Source of the DNA: Ooceraea biroi
Taxonomy: Eukaryota > Arthropoda > Insecta > Hymenoptera > Formicidae
Length of the DNA: 64,000 bases
NCBI RefSeq assembly: GCF_003672135.1
Contig: NC_039517.1
Span: 12,114,601-12,178,600 of the forward strand
Direction: 5' to 3'
Below the pieces are notes generated by a model that did no database searches, was not told where the DNA came from, and saw only the letters and a list, made by a program, of their open reading frames with translations. Below, piece after piece: positions 56,637 to 64,000 of this stretch (the stretch's first letter is position 1; each line of letters opens with the position of its first letter). A program made the translations under genes and the position numbers.

Positions 56637-57074
56637 AAGTACAAAATCGCTTTGAATGTGTATGTGCGAACATATGTACATGAGTCTGAACCTGATTTCG
56701 GAAAAGGAGAAGAACGAAACGTCACAATTCTAACATTCAATTACAATATTTCAGGATTGACTGAATCATTTTTATTTGGAGTGGTCGCAACCGAAAGCTT
56801 GCACCCATATTATCTTATAAGAGTGCCGTTAGATTTTTGATTGCGGCTTTAGTTCCTGAAATAGTTTAATCATATTTATGTGACATGTCAAATGATATGA
56901 ATTCCAGATAAGCTATCGTTAGCGCTTGACGTCTATGCACTGAACTTGATAACGCTCGTTGTTTATGCAGTGACTCTCATTGTTCGGTACCTTATTTTTG
57001 ATTTTTATGTACTTTTCTATAAAAACATTAAAAATTAATGAAATATAAAAAATTTTTACAAAAAGTAATGAGAT

Positions 57075-57596
57075 CCCTCTAAAAAACCTTACAAAGGTAA
57101 AAGAATACGCCAAGTACATAAAAAAGCAAAACCAAATATGATGAAATCCATTGCTAACTAGCCAAGTACCTAGAAGCAATTCAGTTTGAGAATTTGTAAT
57201 TTGAAATAATACTTGGCGTGCCCGGGTTGCATTAAAACGTACGTCCTAACTATACTTTGTGTAAACTGTATGTGTAAATTACTTGTATTGAGTGAGTAAT
57301 GAAAAGGGATATTTATAATCACTCCGCTAATGTGCAAAACTGTAAACGTATTTGTTTTAATATTACCAAATACAAAGATTTACGAGTTATTAGTAAAAAT
57401 ACTCAAGGCAGTACAAATTTAGAAGAATGCATGTCCAATGCGACCCGGGCACGCCAAGTATTATTTCAAATTACAAATCCTCAAACTGAATTGCTTCTAG
57501 GTACTTGGCTAGTTAACAATGGATTTCATCATATTTGGTTTTGCTTTTTTATGTACTTGGAGTATTCTTTTACCTTTGTAAGGTTTTTTAGAGGGA
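57075..57596. mobile_element. T3-type palindromic element (522 bp)
   Basis: Both ends read TCCCTCTAAAAAACC inward, with flanks A and T. The hairpin ACCTTAC-AAAGGT follows, then CGCCAAGTA at 57109-57117 (right copy mutated to TACTTGGAG). GCCAAGTACCTAGAAGC (57161) and TACTTGGCGTGCCCGGG (57210) are repeated in reverse on the other arm. The arms look nearly identical. No coding region; the 105-residue frame is a by-product. Confidence 0.85.
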
Positions 57597-57869
57597 TAAT
57601 AATTTTCCCGATTTGATTGTTTTGTTTGAAATATTTCATGCTACGTAATTAAGGATAAAGAAGAGACGTTCAAAATATTTTTCGACCTTACCTGGCCATT
57701 TAATGGTAATAATCAGGGCAACCAAAAATATGCTTTAAAAAATCTGTTTTAAGCACTTAAAATATGCTCCATAAAGTGAAAATAATGCTCTAAAAACGAG
57801 AAAATATGCTCTTAAAACTTACTTTTTTTAATTCGAAAAGTGTATAATTAGCCAGTCAGTAATTCAATG

Positions 57870-59342
57870 TTGAGAGTTTATTTATGACCCAGCTGGCAAT
57901 ATAAATTAATTTAATATACACGCAACGTTTCGGCTGTAGTTTTCGGCCCTTCTCAAGCGCTAATCTCTAACAATAAGTCACATTCTAAAAACAAATCAAC
58001 GCAGTTACAAATGTTAGAATTGTTACAATTTATCACATCGCGATAAGTTATCAATTAATACTCACTTGCTGAACATGACTTATAATCAAATTAAAAATTT
58101 AAAATGAGAATCAGAGATGCATGTGGTACAAGAACCCGCACATCTTCGAGGCACGATAGCTTCTGACTGCGTTATTGAACTCCGCCACGACAACAAGTTT
58201 ACGTGTGTATCAAAATATTATCGTATGTAGCCGGTAAATTTTCAGTGTCCTTTTGCGAATTGATGTCTTATTGTTTCGTTTTATAAAGTACATTTCGGCA
58301 ATCTCACGTTTTTTGAAGTGGTTTTCCTGGTGTAACACTGCTGCATCACACCATTCGAATTCGTGACCGTTTTCTATTCTGTGTCGACTCATAACAGAGA
58401 GATTATCGGAAGGCTTCTTTGTATTGGCTATGTGCTCTTTAACTCGAGTCGTTAAATGTCGCTTCGTCTGGCCTATGTAACAGGCCTCGCAATTACCGCA
58501 GTCGATCTTGTAAACAACACTATTTTGTAAATCTTTCTCAAGCTTATCCTTTCCCAACTTTACAAATCGACCCAATTTATTAGGCACAGAGAAAATCGGT
58601 TCAAACCCGAATTTAGTGAGATTTCTTTTTAATAAGTCGCTAGCATAACCAATGAATGGAATTTTTATAATCGGTTTTGAACGAGTTAGTTCCTTTATTC
58701 TAGTCACGACCGATAAGTCCCGGTGCCTAAGTTCCAAAGTTTTTCTTTTTATATATTAATGAAGTATTCTTTTGATCAAACTGGCCAAACGTATGCTAGA
58801 TGGTCAGCAATCCTCTATTATTTTATTATTCAAACGCGATCTATTGCACGCCGACGGAATTTGCATTTGACTGACAAATCCCGTCGGCGTGCAATAGATC
58901 GCGTTTGAATAATAAAATAATAGAGGATTGCTGACCATCTAGCATACGTTTGGCCAGTTTGATCGAAAGAATACTTCGTTAATATATTGAATTGTCTGGC
59001 GATTAATAATATTCAATTTACAATTCTTCTTTTTATGTTTTTATTTACAAACCCAACCGGATAACCATTATTCATCAAAATATCTCGAACAAGTTCAATG
59101 TTAGCACCATGGAACCGAGCGTCCGACAAAAGTAGTGCTCTATCGACTAGGCTCTTTACCACGCTAATTTTGTGTTGGACCGGATGACTTGAGAAGAAAT
59201 TTCTCAAATCCGGACTGGATTGAACAAAGCCCTTCAAACGGCTTTCTATCGGCGAGCAGTCCATATATGGACGTACGGAACCGTTTCTAACGGAGCTCGA
59301 AGAAAGACGATGAAAATATTTGTCTGATTCCGGGACAAACAT
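57870..59342 (-). pseudogene. Penelope-like retroelement fragment (RT end and GIY-YIG)
   Basis: Minus strand: FFSSHPVQHKISVVKSLVDR, ALLLSDARFHGANIE and RDILMNNGYPVGFVNKNIKR (59013-59342), the C-terminal part of the Penelope reverse transcriptase. A palindromic MITE interrupts it. Coding resumes with FEPIFSVPNKLGRFVKLGKD, VVYKIDCGNCEACYIGQTKR, HRIENGHEFEW and KKREIAEMYFIKRN (58210-58737), a complete GIY-YIG domain. The 3' end near 57930 carries AACGTTTCGGC and CCCTTCTCAAGCGC. 5'-truncated. Confidence 0.87.
58751..58987. mobile_element. palindromic MITE nested in the Penelope relic
   Basis: Inverted halves of about 110 bp: GAAGTATTCTTTTGATCAAA, CTGGCCAAACGTATGCTAG and CGATCTATTGCACGCCGACG appear on both arms, with a short centre TTTGCATTTGACTGAC. 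ATATATTAA at both edges blurs the target duplication, which could be TA. Confidence 0.85.
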
Positions 59343-59440
59343 GTTATCCGCGGCTCGCTCTCACGAATTTCGAGCAGCTAAATCTATATCCGAATTATAA
59401 CGCTAAAATAAATTGAATCTATAAATTCATTTGCCTAGTC

Positions 59441-60016
59441 TCAAACAACAGTATTTAACAAGTATTTTCGTTTGGCGCTCAACTCTTCAGAATCCAAAAT
59501 ACCAATTATGATATTTGCTACATATCTGCCAGTTGCGTCCGTAGTCTCATCGATTGATATCCACAAAAAATGATTTTTGACGCAACTTTTGATGTTCTCT
59601 ATGGTCGCTTTGTACAGATCTTTTACACTATTTGTGCGAAGAGTAGTTTCCGATGGCACTTTATGTTGCGTGTACTTTTCTAAGAAAGATACAAAGTTTT
59701 GATTTCGCATTTTATATAACGGTATATCCGCAGAAATAAGAGCACTACACAAATCTTTTGCAAATTGAGTATTGTTCATCTTAGATATGGAAGATTCCCC
59801 AAAAAGTTGCTGTGTACTTCTTGTTACTTCATTCTTGTTAGCAAGCTCAATATGTTTTTTACTTGCTAAGTGTTGTTTTACTGTAAATATTTTCTCAGCT
59901 GATACTACTTTATTGCATATTTTGCAAAAAAGAACCGTACCATCAGTCTTGAACGATGGAAATTCACGCACATATTGCGACAATCTGTTTGAAATTGATG
60001 TCTTTGTTTTTGGCAT
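59441..60016 (-). pseudogene. hAT transposase, N-terminal part
   Basis: 191 open residues from ATG 60016. A BED-type zinc finger comes first: TVLFCKICNKVVSAEKIFTV with KQHLASKKHIE (Cys-x2-Cys...His-x4-His). A middle region carries SALISADIPLYKMRNQNF. The first catalytic Asp block is FLWISIDETTDATGRYVANI. The frame ends soon after (LLNTVV), where the Penelope relic region starts, so the rest of the catalytic domain is gone. The finger and its following region are intact, so a DNA-binding fragment could in principle still be made. Confidence 0.85.
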
Positions 60017-60940
60017 GATCTAAAAACAATTTGAAAATTGAATACGATTTATAATTTTAATTGAATTTTTTATAAACTTACCTTTTCCGTTTATTCACAA
60101 ATACAAAATCAATATTAATAAATTAGCACTTTTGTATTTGAATGTTAAAGAAGCTATAACGCAGTGTTCTTATCGCGTCGAGAACTTCTGTCTTCTACCT
60201 TCTCGACAAGGATCGGCAGCTGAACGCCGAAACAATTGAGAGTGATAACGAGTTTTCTGTTCGCAGCATATAGAAAAAGCCGCCTCTCGTACCAGTGCGC
60301 GGCGCGCGGTTTGAAAATGAGCACTCTGGTAAATTCCTTTATTAGTCGAAACAAAAAGATATACCACAGCATATTTTTATTTTAATTATCCTGTTTATTA
60401 CTATATTAGAAAAAAATAATCATGAATTTCAATCAAGAAACAATGTGAAATGTACAAAATTGGTAAAATATGTAAAATATTATGTACATATGGGTGAAAT
60501 ATGCAAAAATATGCACTTATGGATGAAATATGCAACAATATGCTATAACAAATAGGGCTTAAAATGCACAGTTTCTTCTGAAACGAATTTATATGTAGTT
60601 AATTTCTTTATTAGACAAATAAAAAAATATATGCTCTAGCATATTTTGGTTGCCCTGGTAATAATCAATCTCCACTACGTTTCGACCCTTGTTTTGGGTC
60701 CTTCTCAAGTGAGATACAAATAATCAAAACAATTTGGACATTAGCGATATCCACCGAAACACATTTCATAATAAAATTCACAACAGGAATCCAATCAATA
60801 GCAACAATATAAACGAGATAGTCATAATATAAGAGTGTCAAAACAACCAATTAGATAACAAATGGACAGATTGATAAATAGTTTCTTTAAAACTGACATG
60901 TTCGTCTATGCTCTCTGGTAGCCAACAGCACAATCTACTC

Positions 60941-61002
60941 GATCACTGATCCGGCCAGTTAAGGCAAGATCGATCACTGATCCGGCCAACTAAGGCAAGA
61001 TC
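60941..61002 (+). repeat. 31-bp tandem duplication
   Basis: GATCACTGATCCGGCCA followed by TAAGGCAAGATC occurs twice in direct succession. It sits between the Penelope remnant and the next transposase fragment; no function assigned. Confidence 0.8.
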
Positions 61003-61009
61003 AATTCGA

Positions 61010-61474
61010 ATATGTCTTTAGCCGTTGATAAGATGTTCAAATGGAGCTCCATTTTCTTGCAGACATAGCCTCAACCGTTTCTCAAAATTTTCTACTGTTG
61101 AAATTAAAATATTTTGAGGACTGCTACAACAAACATTAGTTATTCGATTTATCATGTCTTCTGCAGATGTCGGCGAAGTTTTGTAAACAATATTTTTTAT
61201 GTAGCCTCACAAAAAAATCATACGAAGTTAAATCAGGAGACCGTGAAGGCCATCGAATGTATCTATACCTCCCTATCCATCTTTTATGAAAGATGTTATT
61301 GAGGTATTCCATTACAATACGATGAGAATGGGGTGGCGCACCATCTTGCTGCCACCACATTTTTTGTCGAGTAGCAAGATCAACCTCTTCCAAAAGCTCA
61401 GGCAATTTATTCTGCAAGAAAGAAAGGTAAGTTTCCCCATTTAAGCGGTTATCAAAAAAGTATGGACCACTCAA
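61010..61474 (-). pseudogene. DDE transposase fragment (same broad class as 40271-41386)
   Basis: Minus-strand frame: GPYFFDNRLNGETYLSFLQN, KMWWQQDGAPPHSHRIVMEY (second Asp), KRWIGRYRYIRWPSRSPDLT and SYDFF (third Asp). After a shift it continues to ENFEKRLRLCLQENG near 61050. The N-terminal half ends abruptly at 61474 against the palindrome beginning at 61477. Confidence 0.82.
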
Positions 61475-61476
61475 AG

Positions 61477-61997
61477 GAGGATGTTAAAAAAGTGCCGATT
61501 TCTGCCCAAAAAGGTGTAAGTAAAAGGGATAGTGTTTTTTATAGATTTTGACCTCCTGAATACGATAAAACAATTGAAAAGTGTGTGAGCGTTAGGGAAC
61601 ACTTTGAAAATTGAGTTTAAACATGGTATATTGGTAAACCTTCGGAAAAGTGACCTCCTGGTAAAAATGAATAAAAATTTTCAATTCTTATGTATTTTTG
61701 CCTCCTGAATACGAATATAAAACTTAAGAAAAGCGGTCGAAACCGGAAATACCGCAAAATCGCAAAAACCTCTGAAAAACGCAGGTTTTTGCAGTATATC
61801 TCCGAAAATATTGATTTTAGAGGAAAAAGTTTCAAACAAAAAATGAAGGTCTTGAAAAACTCTACAAAAAGGGTTATATGCATTTTTGGCGTAAACTCAT
61901 TTTTTGGCTGTTATGTAAAAAAATAATAATTTTTAACACATTTAATACAATTCAATACACTGTATAAAGTATGCGTGTATGTTGTGTGTGCTCGTGT

Positions 61998-62029
<32 letters not shown>

Positions 62030-62700
62030 ATATTCTTGTAGAGATCAGGACCCGTAGTTCTTCACTATTACAGTATTTTAAGACTCCAAACCCTCTCTAC
62101 AAGTGTCGAGTGTTTCCAAGAGTGTGCGCGCGTGTGCGTGCGTGTATGTGTGTGTGACGAATTGAGAACGCGCACGCACGCATACACACACGCGCGCGCG
62201 CGCATACCTTACAGTGCATTGAATTGTATTAAATGCATTAAAAATTATTATTTTTTTACATAACAGCCAAAAAAATGAGTTTATGCCAAAAATGCATATA
62301 ACCCTTTTTGTAGGGTTTCTCAAGACCTTCATTTTTTGTTGAAACTTTTTCCTCTAAAATCAATATTTTCGGAGATATACTGCGAAAACCTGCGTTTTTC
62401 AGAGGTTTTTGCGATTTTGCGGTATTTCCGGTTTCGACCGCCTTTCTTAAGTTTTATATTCGTATTCAGGAGGCAAAAATACATAAGAATTGAATATTTT
62501 TATTCATTTTTACGAGGAGGTCACTTTTCCGAAGGTTTACCAATATACCATGTTTAAACTCAATTTTCAAGGTGTTCCCTAACGCTCACACACTTTTCAA
62601 TTGTTTTATCGTATTCAGGAGGTCAAAATCTATAAAAAAACACTATCCCTTTTACTTACACTTTTTTGGGCAGAAATCGGCACTATTTTAACATCCTCTC
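61477..62700. mobile_element. 1.2-kb palindromic element with GT/CA-rich centre
   Basis: GGATGTTAAAAAAGTGCCG at the left matches the reverse of the right end (about 62675-62700). Inner blocks CTCCTGAATACG, CCGGAAATACCGCAAAATCG and GGTTATATGCATTTTTGGC are present on both arms. The centre (61975-62210) is GT/CA and CGCG microsatellite. No target duplication was established and no transposase is present. Frames on the arms are mirror by-products. Confidence 0.8.
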
Positions 62701-62901
62701 CGCACCAAGTGTTGGCAAGACTACGATTTCCGGAGTGCCAAGTTTTGACCGTGGATTCTTCATCTACAGGTCATTATAAACAAAACGTAAAGAGTGATGA
62801 AAGTGGCTATGTGGTTTAGTTTAGGAGATATGGAGGTTTTTAGTCGGAATTTGAGAAATCGACAAAAACGCTTTTTTGCTAGTTGCAGACTATAAAAGGT
62901 T
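62701..62901. other. short unassigned stretch
   Basis: Not AT-extreme and includes GTGCCAAGTTTTGACCGTGG, but I recognise neither a gene nor a repeat. Confidence 0.35.
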
Positions 62902-63841
62902 GGTAATTATGCATTATAGGGGAGTCAGCTCCGATGACCTTGACATATGTTGTCAACAGTACCCTCCTGAGTGACCTTCAAAAGGTTTTAGCCGGCGCTC
63001 GTTGTTCATTAAAAAGTTATTAACAAAAATTAAACTTAACATTAACTCGATTAAAGCAGAAAATAATTTGTATACACCTGTTTTGTGCTTTTGGTTAAAA
63101 TAAAGAATATTTTGTATTTATAAATAAACTATTCTATATATTAATAATTCACTGCTTTAAATAAATTTTGTTCGTTCATATTCAAAATAACTATTATATT
63201 TTCGAAACTTATGTCTCCTTATGTGCATAATAATTACCTGTTATATTTTCTGAAATTGGAGCCCCGGACACATACGCTCGGTTTTCAGTCCGCTTCGCGG
63301 GAGGGCGGGGAGGGGGGAGGGGCGCCCCTCTCCCCGCCGGGATCCGTGCCGTGTACCAAGTGATCAACCTCTGTGTGAAATTTGTTACACTGGCTCCGGC
63401 GGGGGGGGGGGGCGAAGCCCATGCCCCCCGCCCTCCCGCGAAGCGGGCTGAAAACGATGCTGATACCATCTCACACCGCCCCCTATGTCATTCGTTCCTA
63501 GTCCCCCTGCAGTTCGTTTCTATACGCTCGTTAATGTTAGGTGACAGTTGAGTGCTCGTTTTCATCCCGCTTCGCGGAAGCGATATCCACATAAAATAAA
63601 TAACAAAACTTTGGAGTGACCAAAAGTACTGCGTGGAAGTTACAATATAGAATCTTGCTTTGCGTAGAACCTCGCTTGCTGAAAACATATGCAAAACTAT
63701 TAAACTTCTTTTGTTAATAACTTTTTAATAAACAACGAGCGCCGGCTAAAACCTTTTGAAGGTCACTCAGGAGGGTCACCTGTATAATATATGTCAAGGT
63801 CAAGGTCATCGGAGCTGACTCCCCTATAATGCATAATTACC
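62902..63841. mobile_element. inverted-repeat element with GC-rich centre
   Basis: GGTAATTATGCATTATAGGG at 62902 and its reverse ending at 63841. Inside each end come GGAGTCAGCTCCGATGACC and, further in, CGGCGCTCGTTG with AAAAAGTTATTAAC. The centre, 63250-63455, is GC-rich (CCGCTTCGCGGGAGGGCGGG) with internal inverted blocks and resembles 6481-6690. Blocks of this family are scattered at 6320-7100 and 15385-15460. Non-coding. Confidence 0.7.
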
Positions 63842-64000
63842 AAAAGGTTTTAGCCGTCGCTCATTGTTTATTAAAAAGTTATTAACAAAAGAAGTTTCGA
63901 AAATATAGTAGTTATTTTGAATATTGAAAGACATAAACGACGAATATGAACGAAGGAAAGAAAGTCATTTAACCTAACCTAACCTTACTTAACCTAATCT
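63842..64000. repeat. repeat fragment ending in short CCTAA repeats
   Basis: 63842-63900 repeats the AGCCGTCGCTCATTG and AAAAAGTTATTAAC block of the neighbouring element. 63971-63998 consists of irregular TTAACCTAACC units (TTAGG type on the other strand), as at 6731-6755. The array runs to the window edge, so its full length is unknown. Confidence 0.6.

Larger units (their letters stand above)
53653..57012. mobile_element. T2-type inverted pair interrupted by a Tc1 transposon
   Basis: The left T2 end is at 53653: TCAA, GCGACGC-GGTA-GCGTCGC, CGCCAAGTA at 53677-53685, preceded by A. The Tc1 element sits exactly at the TA of this box; T2 sequence resumes at 56058 (TACATAAAAC) and runs in reverse to about 56455. 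After a trinucleotide-rich centre, a second T2 copy in forward direction runs 56640-57012, ending at GTACTT without the rest of the terminus. A T2 foldback with its centre near 56550 is thus reconstructed. Confidence 0.72.
57715..60657 (-). mobile_element. hAT-type element, 2943 bp, GTAATAAT duplication
   Basis: Left end CAGGGCAACCAAAAATATGC; right end in reverse CAGGGCAACCAAAATATGC. GTAATAAT is duplicated at 57707-57714 and 60658-60665. Subterminal AATATGCTC and GCAACAATATGC motifs recur. CAGGG ends with an 8-bp duplication fit hAT. It contains the N-terminal transposase frame (59441-60016) and a Penelope relic inserted in what would be the 3' half. Confidence 0.9.
57690..60730 (-). pseudogene. 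Penelope 3' remnant split by a hAT element
   Basis: 57690-57714 (ACCTGGCCATTTAATGG) and 60658-60730 (AATCAATCTCCACTACGTTTCG, CCTTCTCAAGTG) together make the conserved Penelope end seen also at 21310, 25460 and 57900. The hAT element separates them with an 8-bp duplication. Beyond 60730 the sequence is AT-rich with no coding remnant. Confidence 0.65.

Noticed and set aside
56316..56840. Frames with Thr-, His-, Asp- and Arg-rich runs
   Set aside because: Low-complexity translation of the trinucleotide-rich T2 centre; similar frames occur on both strands.

Overview
The window is eukaryotic and looks like a transposon graveyard from an insect. I favour a hymenopteran such as an ant, but that is inference: mariner, Tc1, piggyBac, P-like, hAT, Penelope, copia, DIRS and Helitron relics lie together, and short TTAGG-type repeats occur. 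Most of it is AT-rich. Almost every recognisable protein is a transposase or retroelement fragment, usually with stops, frameshifts or insertions. Only one short stretch (53224-53418) resembles a host gene exon, and no bacterial feature is present.

Layout. 1-461 is a mariner fragment. 630-3943 is a Helitron-type helicase fused to a ubiquitin-protease-like domain. 4364-5265 is a MITE with an 8-bp target duplication. 5334-8597 is a large foldback element. 8975-14660 is a dense block of short hairpin-ended repeats and satellites. 14843-16176 is a P-like element keeping a THAP exon, and 16519-17806 is a mariner. 19336-20242 is a MITE. 21300-26190 holds two Penelope relics around a Tc1-type element with 608-bp inverted repeats. 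28143-29090 is a hAT-like relic. 29310-32155 is a mariner split by a 2-kb LTR-like insertion. A copia relic starts at 32160, and its likely tail lies at 48323-48440. Nested between the two are a DUF4817-type relic, a DIRS-like element, a DUF4817-type transposon with 832-bp terminal repeats, and a piggyBac that itself carries two insertions. 48955-52690 holds a P-element transposase relic, a mariner and a MITE. 53653-57596 is a hairpin-ended element carrying a Tc1 transposon with an intact 345-codon reading frame. 57690-60730 is a four-level nest (Penelope > hAT > Penelope > MITE). 61010-64000 is a transposase fragment followed by long palindromes.

The most unusual signal is a set of repeat families, called here T1-T4. 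Their ends begin TC, nearly always follow an A, and are succeeded within 20-45 bases by the box CGCCAAGTA. In between is a hairpin whose stem sequence differs between families while pairing is kept. T1: TCAA-GAGACAC-GGTA-GTGTCTC. T2: TCAA-GCGACGC-GGTA-GCGTCGC. T3: TCCCTCTAAAAAACC with an ACCTT/AAGGT hairpin. T4: TCACAAC with an ACCTTTTT/AAAAAGGT hairpin. One copy interrupts the piggyBac gene so precisely that the reading frame is restored by joining A to T. No transposase belonging to these families is visible in the window.

All calls were made by reading. Percent identities, family assignments and host species need alignment or database searches.
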